A DNA stretch of 64,000 bases from Amycolatopsis jiangsuensis. GTDB lineage: Bacteria; Actinomycetota; Actinomycetes; Mycobacteriales; Pseudonocardiaceae. Below are positions 54,249 through 63,049 of this stretch, piece by piece. Each line of letters opens with the position of its first letter. Positions within the stretch are counted from its first letter, which is position 1. The stretch spans positions 4,118,501 through 4,182,500 of the forward strand of contig NZ_JACHMG010000001.1 in NCBI RefSeq assembly GCF_014204865.1, given 5' to 3'. Position numbers and translations under genes: made by a program. Under the pieces are notes generated by a model. The model did not search any database and was not told where the DNA came from. It saw nothing but the letters and a program-made list of their open reading frames with translations.

Positions 54249-55320
54249 ATCCCGTCATGACAACGAAAGCGGCGGCCCTCTGGCGAAGCTGCGTGAACTG
54301 GCGTCTCGCCATCCCGCTACTGAGCAGCTGCTGCAGGCCGGCGAGGACTACGCGCAGGCCAAGGCCGAACAGGTGATGTCCTCAGCAGGTACCAAGCTGG
54401 GCGAGGCATCGCGACGGCTGGCCGACACCTCCGACAACGGTTCCCTGAAAGGTCTTTTCACCGCCGGTGACAAGATCGCCGAAGGGAAGTCCCCGCTCCG
54501 CGCGGTCGCCGAGGCGGGCGGCAACGCCGTGAAGAAGTCGTTCTCGGGCCTGCTGGGCAAGCGCGGCGGGGGCTCGGGAGGCAAGAAGGTCATCAACATC
54601 GTCGAGGACATCGACGTCGGTGTTCCGGTGCGCGAGGCCTACGACCAGTGGACTGATTTCCAGAAGTTCAGCGACTTCGGCAAGGGCGTCGTGAGTGCCG
54701 ACCGGTCCGACGAAACCACCTCGCAGTGGCGGTTCAAGATCTTCTGGTCGAACCGGTCGATGAAGGCGACCGTGACCGAGCAGATACCCGACGAACGCAT
54801 CGTGTGGACGACCGAGGGCGCCAAGGGCACCATCAAGGGCGCGGTGACCTTTCACGAACTCACCGCGAACCTGACCAAGGTCCTGCTCGTCATCGAGTAC
54901 TACCCGGCTGGCCTGTTCGAGAAGACCGGGAACATCTGGCGTGCCCAGGGCCGCCGGGCACGGCTGGACCTCAAGCACTTCCGCCGGTTCATCACGATGG
55001 CCGGACAGGCGTCGGACGACGGCTGGCGCGGCGAGATCCGGGACGGGGAGGTCGTACGTACCCCGGACCAGGTGCGGGAGGACGAGGAATCCGACGAGAC
55101 CGGCTCGGACGGCTCGGACGGTGAGTACGAGGAGGAACCCGCCGAGGACGACGAGGACCTGCCGGAAGACGGATCGGGCGCCGGCGACGAGTCCGGCGAG
55201 GAGTCCGGCGACGAGTTTGACGAGGAACCCGAGGACGAGCCCGAAGAGGAGCCGGCTGACAGGCCGGCGCGACGCAGGCCGGCACGACGCGGGCCCGTGC
55301 GCCCGGGGAGCAGGAGGTAG
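54241..55320 (+). CDS. gvpZ: GvpZ-type protein with SRPBCC domain, 359 aa
   Basis: A helical N-terminal region (residues 1-110) precedes an SRPBCC/polyketide-cyclase-like domain at about 120-260. That domain has VEDIDVGVPVREAYDQWTDF, SDFGKGVVSADRSD, IPDERIVWTTEGAKG and a C-terminal helix GRRARLDLKHFRRF. The last 90 residues are extremely acidic (DEESDETGSDGSDG), then basic. SRPBCC folds bind hydrophobic ligands, so a role in membrane or vesicle surface handling is plausible. Named by position in the Streptomyces-type cluster. GTG at 54241 overlaps gvpY. Confidence 0.82.
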   Translation: MAESRHDNESGGPLAKLRELASRHPATEQLLQAGEDYAQAKAEQVMSSAGTKLGEASRRLADTSDNGSLKGLFTAGDKIAEGKSPLRAVAEAGGNAVKKSFSGLLGKRGGGSGGKKVINIVEDIDVGVPVREAYDQWTDFQKFSDFGKGVVSADRSDETTSQWRFKIFWSNRSMKATVTEQIPDERIVWTTEGAKGTIKGAVTFHELTANLTKVLLVIEYYPAGLFEKTGNIWRAQGRRARLDLKHFRRFITMAGQASDDGWRGEIRDGEVVRTPDQVREDEESDETGSDGSDGEYEEEPAEDDEDLPEDGSGAGDESGEESGDEFDEEPEDEPEEEPADRPARRRPARRGPVRPGSRR

Positions 55321-55324
55321 CACG

Positions 55325-55666
55325 ATGAGTGAGCCCACTCTGCCCGCCGGCCGGCCACTGACCGCCGCCCGGCCGGCGACGGGTTCCGGCGGCGGGGCGA
55401 ACCTCGCCGACATCCTGGAACGGGTGCTGGACAAGGGCATCGTGATCGCCGGGGACATCCAGGTCAACCTGCTCGACATCGAGCTGCTGACCATCAAGGT
55501 GCGGCTGCTGGTCGCCTCGGTCGACCGTGCCAAGGAAATGGGGATCGACTGGTGGGAACACGATCCGTCGCTGTCGTCGGGTTCGCGGCGCCAGGACCTC
55601 GTCGAGGAGAACACGAGGCTGCGCGAGCAACTCGAACTCGCGCGAGGAGGGCGGTCGGAGCAGTGA
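55325..55666 (+). CDS. gvpJ: Gas vesicle protein GvpJ, 113 aa
   Basis: A GvpA-family core (ANLADILERVLDKGIVIAGD, then DIELLTIKVRLLVASVDRAK) is followed by a segment with WWEHDP and a C-terminal helix LVEENTRLREQLELA. The WWE..DP sequence and tail are typical of minor shell protein GvpJ, thought to form vesicle tips. ATG at 55325 has AGGAGG upstream. The stop overlaps gvpL by 4 bases. Confidence 0.92.
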   Translation: MSEPTLPAGRPLTAARPATGSGGGANLADILERVLDKGIVIAGDIQVNLLDIELLTIKVRLLVASVDRAKEMGIDWWEHDPSLSSGSRRQDLVEENTRLREQLELARGGRSEQ

Positions 55667-56412
55667 GCTGGTACTGCTATGCGGTCACCGACCTGGCGCC
55701 GGACGGTCTGCTCGACGGCGTCACCGGGCTTCGTGGTCATCCGGTCGGCACGTTGTCGGGCGCGGGGCTGACCGTCGTCGTCAGCCGGGTACCGGACGAG
55801 GATTTCTCCGAAACGACTTTGCAGCACAAGCTGGAAAACCTCGCCTGGCTGGAAGAAGTCGCCCGTGCGCACAACGACGTCGTGAACGAGGCGAGCCGTC
55901 GCGCCTCGGTCCTGCCACTACGGCTGGCAACGATTTACCACGACGAGGACCGGGTGCGGGACATGCTCGACACGCACGCCACGCAGCTGTCGGCAGCGCT
56001 GCAGCGCACCAGGGGCAGTTCCGAATGGGGCGTCAAGGTCTTCGCGCCGCACCCGGATTCCGCCTCGGAACCGCCTGCCGAGGTCCCCAGCGACGGACGT
56101 TCCTATCTGCGGCAGCGGTTGCGGCAACGCCAAGCGCGGGACACCCGGACCCGCGACGCGGCGGACGTCGCCGAGAGCGTCGAGCGAGAACTCGCCCGCA
56201 TCGCGGTCCACCTGCACCGGCATCGGAACCAGGACGCCGCCCTCTCCGGCCGCGCCGGCAGCAACGTCCTCAACCTTGCCTGTCTGGTACCACACGAGGA
56301 CCGAGACCGTTTCCTCGCGCGAGCCCGGCAGCTGCCGGACGCTCCGGGATTCGACGTCGAGGTCACCGGCCCCTGGGCGCCGTACTCGTTCGCGGAAGTC
56401 GAAGTCCGGTGA
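55663..56412 (+). CDS. gvpL: Gas vesicle protein GvpL (GvpL/F family), 249 aa
   Basis: It begins SWYCYAVTDLAPDGLLDG and shares with GvpF the family core SVLPLRLATIYHDED, the helical ARDTRTRDAADVAESVEREL and the final GPWAPYSFAEVEV. It acts in assembly with GvpF and GvpG. GTG at 55663 overlaps the gvpJ stop, and its stop overlaps the gvpS start, so the segment is tightly coupled. Confidence 0.93.
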   Translation: MSWYCYAVTDLAPDGLLDGVTGLRGHPVGTLSGAGLTVVVSRVPDEDFSETTLQHKLENLAWLEEVARAHNDVVNEASRRASVLPLRLATIYHDEDRVRDMLDTHATQLSAALQRTRGSSEWGVKVFAPHPDSASEPPAEVPSDGRSYLRQRLRQRQARDTRTRDAADVAESVERELARIAVHLHRHRNQDAALSGRAGSNVLNLACLVPHEDRDRFLARARQLPDAPGFDVEVTGPWAPYSFAEVEVR

Positions 56413-56597
56413 GCGTGGAAGTGTCCGCGGACGGCGCCGACCGGCTGGCGCTGGTCGACCTGCTGGACCGGCTGCTCGCCGGTGGAGTGGTGCTGACCGG
56501 GGACATCGTGCTGTCGGTCGCCGAGATCGACCTGGTGCACATCTCGCTGCGCGCACTGATCACGTCGATCCGCGAAGACCGACCAGCCCCCTGGTGA
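56409..56597 (+). CDS. gvpS: Gas vesicle protein GvpS (short GvpA family), 62 aa
   Basis: A minimal GvpA-type hairpin: LVDLLDRLLAGGVVLTGDIV, then VAEIDLVHISLRALITSI. It has almost nothing outside the core. GTG at 56409 overlaps the gvpL stop. This is the third GvpA-family protein in the operon, at the gvpS position of Streptomyces clusters, probably a minor shell or tip component. Confidence 0.88.
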   Translation: MSVEVSADGADRLALVDLLDRLLAGGVVLTGDIVLSVAEIDLVHISLRALITSIREDRPAPW

Positions 56598-56607
56598 AGG
56601 AGCGCCG

Positions 56608-56922
56608 ATGCACGAGCCCGAACCCGGAGCCACCCTGCGCGACGTCGCCCGCGCCGTGCCCGCCCGCATCGAAACAGACCCGGACTCGGTGGAACGAGAT
56701 CTGATGAAACTGGTCCTGACGATCATCGAACTGCTACGCCAGCTCATGGAACGCCAAGCCTTGAGGCGAGTCGAGGAAGGCGGGCTGACCGAATCAGCAG
56801 AAGAACGTCTCGGACTCACCCTGATGCTGCTGGACCAACGCCTGACGGAACTGCGCGAGCGTTACGACCTCTCCGCCGCGGACCTGAACCTCGACCTCGG
56901 CCCTCTGGGAACCCTGCTGTAG
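56608..56922 (+). CDS. gvpK: Gas vesicle protein GvpK, 104 aa
   Basis: The GvpK signature is clear: RIETDPDSVERDLMKLVLTI, then ELLRQLMERQALRRVEEG and GLTLMLLDQRLTELRER. GvpK is essential in several gvp systems and works in early assembly. ATG at 56608 follows GGAG. It is the last gene; the following 500 bases hold repeats and no gvp gene, so the operon ends here. No gvpN or gvpV is present. Confidence 0.94.
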   Translation: MHEPEPGATLRDVARAVPARIETDPDSVERDLMKLVLTIIELLRQLMERQALRRVEEGGLTESAEERLGLTLMLLDQRLTELRERYDLSAADLNLDLGPLGTLL

Positions 56923-57437
56923 CCCGGTTTCCGTACCCGACCAGGCGGCAACGCCCCGCGCCCGCCGCCGGACGGCCCACTGTCACGCCGCCCGCTCCCG
57001 CACGGCCCAGCTCCGCATCGACCACTGCCGCACGGCCTACTCCTGCACCATCCGCTACCGGACGACCCACTCCTGCAACGCCCACCATCGGACCCCCGCG
57101 CCCATGCCACCCGAGACGAAGCGCCGCCGCACGGCCCACCTCCGCACCGGACGAAGCACCAGCACGAGCACATGGCCGAAGCCCGGATACGCCACCGTCC
57201 CCACGGCAGCACACCGGATCTTCCTGCAACGCCCGAGCCCCCGGCCGGCGCTGCCACCGCCACCCGGCAACGCTGGCCAGCGACGCTGTCGCCCGACGAC
57301 ACGCCTGCCCGCCAACGCTGGTGGCCAACGGCACTACCCAGCCGCCACTACCGTCCACCAGCGCTGTGGCCCAAGGTGCGGTGGTGCCTCCCGGCGGCAC
57401 TACGGTTCACCAGCGCCGCGACCCGCAGGTACGGTGA
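56923..57437. repeat. Degenerate GC-rich repeat region after gvpK
   Basis: Short units based on CCGCACGGCCCAC and ACTCCTGCA recur irregularly between about 56975 and 57150. The rest is GC-rich without clear period. Frames on both strands are low-complexity and lack starts, so no gene is called between gvpK and the aldo/keto reductase. Confidence 0.55.
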
Positions 57438-58418
57438 CTACCTCCCCGCGGCACGGGCGAGGCGTTCCGGGTAACGGGCTCCGGCCACCGCGTCGGACGG
57501 GGCGGCCTGTTCGATGGCCGCCAGGTCCTTTTCGGACAGTTCGAGCTCCGCGGCCGCGACGTTCTCCTCCAGGTACTTGCGCCGCTTCGTACCCGGGATC
57601 GGGACGACGTCCGGTCCCTTCGCCTGCACCCAGGCCAGCGCCAGTTGCCCTGCGGTCACCTTCTTCTCCGCGGCGAGCGTCCGGAGCGCGTCCACGATCG
57701 CCAGGTTCCGCTCGAAATTGCCGTCGGCGAACCGGGGCATGGTGCGGCGCACGTCGTCGTCCGGCAGGTCCTTCAGCGACGTGACCGCGCCAGTGAGGAA
57801 ACCGCGGCCGAGCGGCGAGAACGGTACGATTCCGATGCCGAGCTCCCGGCAGGTGCCCAGGATTTCGTCCTCGATGCCCCTGGTCCACAACGACCACTCA
57901 CTCTGCAACGCGGCGACCGGGTGCACGGCGTGGGCCCGGCGGATCGTTGCGGCGCCGGCCTCCGAAATGCCCGCGTGCCGGATCTTCCCGGCGTCGGCGA
58001 GTTCGGCGAGCGCGCCCCAGGTCTCCTCGATCGGCACGTCCGGGTCGACCCGGTGCTGGTAGTAGAGATCGATGTGGTCCACCCCGAGCCGCCGCAGCGA
58101 CTCGTCACAACACTGCTTCACATAGGCCGCGTCACCGCGGGCGGTCATTCCGTCCTCGGTCCAGACGATGCCGAACTTCGTCGCCAGCACCAGCTCGTCC
58201 CGCCGGCCCGCGATCGCCCGGCCGACCAGCTTCTCGTTCTCCCCCGCGCCGTACACGTTCGCGGTGTCGAACAGCGTCACCCCCAGGTCCAGCGCCCGGT
58301 GCACGGTGGCGATCGACTCGTCGTCGTTGTCCCGGACGCCGTAGGCCTGGCTCATCCCCATGCAACCCAGTCCCTGGGCGCCGACTTCCAGTCCGCCGAT
58401 TTTTCTCGTGCCGATCAC
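57438..58418 (-). CDS. Aldo/keto reductase, 326 aa
   Basis: The AKR barrel is recognisable from [18 protein letters not shown]. The catalytic tetrad lies in [14 protein letters not shown] (Asp and Tyr), ELVLATKFG (Lys) and YYQHRVDP (His). The NADPH loop near the end is [16 protein letters not shown]. It belongs to the AKR12/13-like group of actinobacterial and yeast reductases acting on aldehydes. GTG at 58418 overlaps the MerR stop by 4 bases, so the pair is one operon driven by a MerR-type promoter. Confidence 0.92.
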   Translation of the reverse strand: MIGTRKIGGLEVGAQGLGCMGMSQAYGVRDNDDESIATVHRALDLGVTLFDTANVYGAGENEKLVGRAIAGRRDELVLATKFGIVWTEDGMTARGDAAYVKQCCDESLRRLGVDHIDLYYQHRVDPDVPIEETWGALAELADAGKIRHAGISEAGAATIRRAHAVHPVAALQSEWSLWTRGIEDEILGTCRELGIGIVPFSPLGRGFLTGAVTSLKDLPDDDVRRTMPRFADGNFERNLAIVDALRTLAAEKKVTAGQLALAWVQAKGPDVVPIPGTKRRKYLEENVAAAELELSEKDLAAIEQAAPSDAVAGARYPERLARAAGR

Positions 58419-58816
58419 GCAGAGATCTCCTCCAACGCCGGCGCCTGCCCGAAGGCCTTGCGCTCGATCTGGTCGTAATTGCTGATCTTGTAGTCCAGAA
58501 TGTCCAGGCACCCCTGCAGCTCGGTGATCCGCTCCGCCACCGACTGACGCTGCTCCACGAGGATCGCCTTGCGCCGTCCGGCACTCGCGACGCCGTGGCT
58601 GCGCAGTGACGCGTATTCCCGCATGCTCTTGATCGGCATCCCGGTCAGCCGCAGTTTGGTGAGGAACCCGAGCCAGGTGAGGTCGTCGTCGGAGTACGCT
58701 CGCCGCCCGGCGGAGTCCCGGGCGGGCGGATCGAGCAGCTTGATCCGCTCGTAGTACCGAAGGGTGTCGATCGACAGGCCGCTACGTCGCGCCGCTTCCG
58801 CTATCGAGTAGCTCAT
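58415..58816 (-). CDS. MerR-family regulator, 133 aa
   Basis: An N-terminal winged helix ([20 protein letters not shown], then YERIKLL) and a long dimerisation helix ([18 protein letters not shown]) end near a short effector tail. No metal-binding cysteine pair is present; a single Cys sits in [12 protein letters not shown], as in AdhR/NmlR-like regulators that sense aldehydes or electrophiles. ATG at 58816 is used. The co-transcribed aldo/keto reductase and the long-spacer promoter fit carbonyl-stress control. Confidence 0.9.
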   Translation of the reverse strand: MSYSIAEAARRSGLSIDTLRYYERIKLLDPPARDSAGRRAYSDDDLTWLGFLTKLRLTGMPIKSMREYASLRSHGVASAGRRKAILVEQRQSVAERITELQGCLDILDYKISNYDQIERKAFGQAPALEEISA

Positions 58817-58823
58817 ACGCTCG

Positions 58824-58854
58824 ACAGTACGACCTGGAGCGCGCTCCAGGTCAA
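58824..58854 (-). promoter_or_regulatory. MerR-type promoter with 19-base spacer and palindromic operator
   Basis: On the minus strand TTGACC (58854-58849) and TACTGT (58829-58824) are 19 bases apart, the over-long spacing MerR regulators correct by DNA twisting. A perfect 22-base palindrome with half-site GACCTGGAGCG (58831-58852) occupies the spacer. It drives merR and the reductase. Confidence 0.88.
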
Positions 58855-58941
58855 CTCTCCTTTCCCAGGTCCCTCCGCACCGGGTGACGTGCCCCGGCGC
58901 TGGGCTCGCGTTTGATAACAACGTCGCGTTACGCTCGGCCG

Positions 58942-59568
58942 ATGCCTCGGCCCCGCACGCACGACGAAGCGCTCCGGCTGAAATTGCTCGACCGGGCAGG
59001 CGAGCTGATCTCGCGCGACGGCCCGAAGGCCCTGTCCCTGCGCAAGCTGGCGGCCGACGCCGGTACTTCCACCACCGCGGTCTACTCGCTCTTCGGCAGT
59101 AAGCCCGACCTGGTCAACGCGCTGTACGTGGAAGGCTTCCGCCGGTTCGGCGCACGGCTGACCGGCATCACCCGCACCGGCGACGCCGTGACAGACCTCG
59201 TCCGCCTCGGCATCGCCTACCGGGACAGCGCACTCGCCGACCCGCATCTGTACGCGATCATGTTCACCCGCTCGGTACCCGGCTTCGAACCGAACACCGA
59301 GGCCGAACGCCTCGCCCGCGCCACCCTGGAACCCCTCGAACAGATCGCGCGCGACGGCGTGACGTCGGGCCAGTTCGCCGACGTCGCACCCGAGCTGATC
59401 ACGGTCAGCTCATGGGGCCTCGTGCACGGTCTGGTCTCCCTGGAGATGGCCGGCACTCTTCCGCCGGAGTTCAGCGCGCCGGGCTCCTATGAGAAAGCCT
59501 TGCACGCCAACGCTTCCGGCTGGCTCCGCAGCGCGCCCGCGGCAACCTCCACCGCTCCCCCGGGCTGA
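58942..59568 (+). CDS. TetR-family regulator, 208 aa
   Basis: The HTH is at residues about 10-55 (LKLLDRAGELISRDGPKAL, then STTAVYSLFGSKPDLVNALY), and the C-terminal TetR_C_33-like domain follows (HLYAIMFTRSVPGFEP). ATG at 58942 lies 6 bases after TACGCT, a leaderless pattern. It diverges from merR with 125 bases between. It has no adjacent transport or enzyme gene on its own strand, so the target is unknown; an AACGTCGCGTT dyad overlaps its own promoter. Confidence 0.85.
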   Translation: MPRPRTHDEALRLKLLDRAGELISRDGPKALSLRKLAADAGTSTTAVYSLFGSKPDLVNALYVEGFRRFGARLTGITRTGDAVTDLVRLGIAYRDSALADPHLYAIMFTRSVPGFEPNTEAERLARATLEPLEQIARDGVTSGQFADVAPELITVSSWGLVHGLVSLEMAGTLPPEFSAPGSYEKALHANASGWLRSAPAATSTAPPG

Positions 59569-59679
59569 CCGGCCGGCTCGGCAGCACGCCACCGCACCCG
59601 CTGTCCTCCCCAGTAGGCAGCGCAGCACCGGACCGGGCTGTCTTCCCGGCTCGGCAGCGCGCGACCGCACCCAGCCGGT
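59569..59679. repeat. Short convergent intergenic region with a duplicated block
   Basis: GGCTCGGCAGCRCGC followed by an ACCGCACCC block occurs at 59575 and 59648, 73 bases apart. It separates the convergent TetR and upp genes and contains no coding frame. Confidence 0.5.
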
Positions 59680-60303
59680 TCAGACCGCGCCGTACTGCCG
59701 GTCACCCGCGTCGCCCAGGCCGGGCACGATGAACCCGGAGTCGTTGAGCCGCTCGTCGACGCTCGAGGTGACCACTCGTACCGGCAGCCCGGTCTGTTCC
59801 AGGTGCGCGAGTCCTTCCGGTGCGGCCAGCGCGCAGATCGCGGTGACATCCGTGGCGCCACGGTCGGTGAGCAGCCGGATGGTGTACTCCATGGATCCGC
59901 CCGTGGCCAGCATCGGATCGAGCACCAGCACCGGCCGATCGGCGAGCGTCTCGGGCAACGACTCCAGGTACGGCGTCGGCTTGAGCGTCTCCTCGTCACG
60001 GGCGAGGCCGACGAACCCCATCTGCGCGTCCGGGATCAGCTTGTGCGCCTGGTCGGCCATTCCGAGGCCGGCCCGCAGCACCGGCACCAGCAACGGCGGA
60101 CTGGCCAGCCGGTAGGCCTCGGTGCGAGCGACCGGCGTGTGGATGCGCTCGGTGCGCACCGGAGCTTCGCGAGTGGCCTCGTACACGAGCATCACGGTCA
60201 GTTCGTGCAGCGCGGCCCGGAACGCCGCACTGTCCGTCCGCGCGTCACGCATCGTGGAAAGGCGGGCCTTGGCCAGCGGGTGATCGACGACGTGCACATC
60301 CAT
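59680..60303 (-). CDS. upp: Uracil phosphoribosyltransferase, 207 aa
   Basis: The PRPP loop [14 protein letters not shown] near residue 125 and the uracil-site C-terminus [16 protein letters not shown] identify Upp. It converts uracil and PRPP to UMP. ATG at 60303 is 7 bases after TAAATT, suggesting a leaderless message; the frame extends to 60525 without similarity. With deoD, pmmB and deoC it adds to the salvage genes scattered through this window. Confidence 0.96.
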   Translation of the reverse strand: MDVHVVDHPLAKARLSTMRDARTDSAAFRAALHELTVMLVYEATREAPVRTERIHTPVARTEAYRLASPPLLVPVLRAGLGMADQAHKLIPDAQMGFVGLARDEETLKPTPYLESLPETLADRPVLVLDPMLATGGSMEYTIRLLTDRGATDVTAICALAAPEGLAHLEQTGLPVRVVTSSVDERLNDSGFIVPGLGDAGDRQYGAV

Positions 60304-60439
60304 GCCGCACAATTTAGCTGCCACGCCGGGCCACCGCCGTCGCGCACGGACCCCGGCAGCAGAAGCCGGCTCGGAGCCTCCACTCGCCGCCGGACCACAC
60401 CGACGCCGCCACCGCGCCAGGCACCTCACCGACGGTTCG
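60304..60439. other. Promoter region of upp, no gene
   Basis: The 136 bases between upp and the phosphatase gene, both on the minus strand, hold the TAAATT hexamer (near 60311-60316) and GC-rich sequence. No terminator-like hairpin stands out. Confidence 0.4.
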
Positions 60440-60892
60440 TCAGTGCGGTACGCCGGAGTTCGCGAACCACCGGATCCAGCGCTGTTGCCAAGGAGTCTCG
60501 ACGGCGCGTCCGTTGTAGTTCTCACGTACCCAGGTCACGGCCTCGTCCGGACCGAGGCCGCCGAGCGTCGCCAGGCATGCCAGCGCTGTGCCGGTGCGGC
60601 CGACGCCGCCGTGGCAGGCCAGCTCCACGGCCTCGCCCGCGGCGGCGCGCGCGTGCAGCGCCCGGAGGTCACGCCGGGCGGCGGCCCAGTCCAGCGGCAG
60701 CAGGAAGTCCGGCCAGCGAATCCACTCGTGGTCCCAGTGCAGGCTCGCCTCGTGTTTCGCCCGGAGGCGCCGCGAACCGAGGTACAGGCCGAAGACCGGT
60801 TCCGGGCCGGGCGGCCGCGGGTGCCGGAGCCCGCGCGGACGCACCGCGGCACCGTCGGGGAGTACGAGGGTTCCTGCCGATCCTGACGCCAT
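60440..60892 (-). CDS. Protein-tyrosine/dual-specificity phosphatase-like protein, 150 aa
   Basis: The phosphatase P-loop is [12 protein letters not shown] (CX5R) near residue 94. The [17 protein letters not shown] region before it may provide the general-acid Asp. The C-terminus [10 protein letters not shown] is short. It resembles the small actinobacterial tyrosine phosphatase family. Substrates could be phosphoproteins made by Ser/Thr/Tyr kinases or phosphoinositides; this cannot be decided. ATG at 60892 has no strong ribosome site. Confidence 0.82.
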   Translation of the reverse strand: MASGSAGTLVLPDGAAVRPRGLRHPRPPGPEPVFGLYLGSRRLRAKHEASLHWDHEWIRWPDFLLPLDWAAARRDLRALHARAAAGEAVELACHGGVGRTGTALACLATLGGLGPDEAVTWVRENYNGRAVETPWQQRWIRWFANSGVPH

Positions 60893-60963
60893 CGGCTCAT
60901 GATGGCCCCTAACCGTCGTCGAACCGACCCCAGACCGTCCACGACCGAGCTAGGCTGCCGCGG

Positions 60964-61623
60964 GTGAGCGAAGACCCAGCCCTTCCGGGCCCGGACCAGA
61001 TGCGGATTTCGGACGCCGACCGCGAACAGGTCGCGCAGGTACTGCACCAAGCGCTTTCCGAAGGCCGCATCACCATCACCGAGCTCGAGGAACGGCTCTC
61101 CACCGTCTACGCGGCCAAGACCTTCGGCGAGCTCAAGCCGGTGACCGCCGATCTGCCCGGCACCGCCGGCGCCCCGTCGACCGCGCTGCAGCCGGCCTCC
61201 GGCCGGGCGCTCGGCCTGCCGGACAACCGAGTGGGCGGGCACCCAGGGTCGGCTGTCTCGGTCGGCGTCATGTCCGGGGCCGTCCGCAAGGGCAGCTGGG
61301 TACTGCCGCCGCAGCACACCAGCTTCGCGTTCTGGGGCGGGGCCGAAATCGACCTGCGCAACGCGCGCTTCGCGGAGAAGCAGTGCACGATCACGGCCGT
61401 CGCGATCATGGGCGGTATCGAGATCACCGTGCCCGACGACATCAACGTGGACGTGACCGGCATCGGACTGATGGGCAGCTTCATGCTGGAGGACAAGTCG
61501 GATGCGCCGCCCGCCCCACCGACCGCGCCGACCGTGACCATCAACGGGCTCGGATTCTGGGGCGGCGTCGTCGTGTACCGGAAGCCGGCCGCACCGAAGG
61601 ACGCTCCGCGGATCGAGTCCTGA
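60964..61623 (+). CDS. DUF1707 and LiaF-like C-terminal domain protein, 219 aa
   Basis: DUF1707 covers residues about 12-62 (QMRISDADREQVAQVLHQ, GRITITELEERLSTVYAAKT). The C-terminal half is a beta-helix-like LiaF/DUF2154 domain with repeated strands (SFAFWGGAEIDLRNARF, ITAVAIMGGIEITVP, GIGLMGSFMLED). LiaF-type domains report on cell-envelope stress. TAGGCT lies 7 bases before the GTG, so it is probably leaderless. It is the third DUF1707 gene in the window and lacks membrane helices, unlike the two at 11 kb. Confidence 0.85.
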   Translation: MSEDPALPGPDQMRISDADREQVAQVLHQALSEGRITITELEERLSTVYAAKTFGELKPVTADLPGTAGAPSTALQPASGRALGLPDNRVGGHPGSAVSVGVMSGAVRKGSWVLPPQHTSFAFWGGAEIDLRNARFAEKQCTITAVAIMGGIEITVPDDINVDVTGIGLMGSFMLEDKSDAPPAPPTAPTVTINGLGFWGGVVVYRKPAAPKDAPRIES

Positions 61624-61728
61624 CCTTCCTCGCGCGGGGGCAGCTCGACTTGCCAACCGCGCGAGGTCCCGGTACCACCGGGGTGAGCCCGGCGAGGGGA
61701 GCCGGAGCCGGACCCTTGGGGGAAGAAC

Positions 61729-62910
61729 ATGCGTTTCGTTCGTGTCGTGCTGTGCCTGCTCACCGGTGCCGCGCTGGTCACCGCGGCCCCGGCGCACGCG
61801 GCGCCGGACCGCCGCCAGGCGGCACTCGACGCCGCGGTGGCCGCCGGAATTCCCGGGATGACCGCGGTCGCCCCGGACTGGCGAGGCTCGGCCGGCCGGC
61901 AGGTGCTGGACCGGCGCGGCACGCCAGACCCCAGCGGACAGTTCCGGGTCGGCAGCGTGTCGAAGACGTTCACTGCCACGGTGGTTCTGCAGCTCGTGGC
62001 CGAGCACCGGCTCGGGCTCGAGGACGTGGTCCAGCAGCGGCTGCCCGGCCTGCTCCCCTATCCGGAGCCCATCACGGTGCGCCAGCTGTTGCAGCACACC
62101 GCCGGCGTGCCGCGGGACCTGCCGCTCGAACACAGCTGGGCCACGGCCGAAGAACTCGACACCGAGCGGTTCGTGCACTTCGACGACGAGCGCGCGGTGC
62201 GGCTCAGCACCACACAACCGCTGCTGTTCGCGCCGGGCACCGGTTGGGCGTACTCGAACACCGGTTACAACATCCTCGGGCTGCTGGTCGAACACGTGAC
62301 CGGCAAGCCGCTGGCCCGCGTGCTCTACGAGCGGATCGCCCGCCCGCTCGGGCTGCACAGCACCTTCCTCCCGGGCGACTTCCCGTTCGTGCCGCGGCCG
62401 GCGGCACACGGTTACGAACAGGCGTACCCAGCGCCGCACCCGCTCACGGACGTGACGACCTACAACTATTCGCGCTACCTCGGCGCCGGCCAGCTGATCT
62501 CCAGCGGCCCCGATCTCAACCATTTCCTCAGTGCCCTTCTCGGCGGACGGCTGCTGCCGCCCGCGCTCCTCGACGCGATGAAGACGACGGTGCCCGGCGT
62601 CGACACCACCACCGGCCTCGACGAAGGCTTCGACTACGGACTCGGGCTGATGCGCGTCGACCTGACCCCGCTGTGCGGAAAGCCGACCGTGGTCTGGGGC
62701 CACGGCGGGGACGTGCCGGGCTTCAACACCCTGAGCTTCAAGGAACAGTCCGGCCCGCTCCAGGTGACCACGCTGGCCACCCTCGATCTGACGGCGAACA
62801 CCGAACAGGCGGGCCTCCGGCAGGTACCGATGGTCAGCGAGTTCTGCGCGTTCACCCCGCGTCCGAAGGCCACCGGGGCCCCGGAGCGGCTGTTCCGCCT
62901 CACACTCTGA
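61729..62910 (+). CDS. Secreted serine hydrolase of the beta-lactamase/DD-peptidase fold, 393 aa
   Basis: A signal peptide (residues 1-25, ending AAPAHAA) precedes a class C-like penicillin-binding fold. Catalytic SVSK is in FRVGSVSKTFTATVV near residue 67, YSNTGYN near 175 and HGGDVPGF near 325 as the third motif (HGG in place of KTG). This pattern is usual for D-alanyl-D-alanine carboxypeptidase R61-type and esterase-like family S12 enzymes. It likely acts on peptidoglycan peptides or esters outside the membrane. ATG at 61729 follows GGGGGAAGA. Confidence 0.88.
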   Translation: MRFVRVVLCLLTGAALVTAAPAHAAPDRRQAALDAAVAAGIPGMTAVAPDWRGSAGRQVLDRRGTPDPSGQFRVGSVSKTFTATVVLQLVAEHRLGLEDVVQQRLPGLLPYPEPITVRQLLQHTAGVPRDLPLEHSWATAEELDTERFVHFDDERAVRLSTTQPLLFAPGTGWAYSNTGYNILGLLVEHVTGKPLARVLYERIARPLGLHSTFLPGDFPFVPRPAAHGYEQAYPAPHPLTDVTTYNYSRYLGAGQLISSGPDLNHFLSALLGGRLLPPALLDAMKTTVPGVDTTTGLDEGFDYGLGLMRVDLTPLCGKPTVVWGHGGDVPGFNTLSFKEQSGPLQVTTLATLDLTANTEQAGLRQVPMVSEFCAFTPRPKATGAPERLFRLTL

Positions 62911-62956
62911 TGACTCCGGTCTACACCCGGGGCGGGCCGCTCGGGAGGCCCGAACC

Positions 62957-63003
62957 GAATCTGTGGACAACTCGGCCGTCTTCGCTCAGTCATCCACAGA
63001 TTC
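62957..63003 (+). terminator. Hairpin after the serine hydrolase gene
   Basis: GAATCTGTGGA (62957-62967) pairs exactly with TCCACAGATTC (62993-63003) around a 25-base loop. Both arms contain DnaA-box-like cores (TGTGGACAA, TCATCCACA). It lies 47 bases after the stop. Confidence 0.55.
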
Positions 63004-63049
63004 CGGTGAGTGACCCGGCACGGGCCGTAGCGCACATACACTCAGCGGT

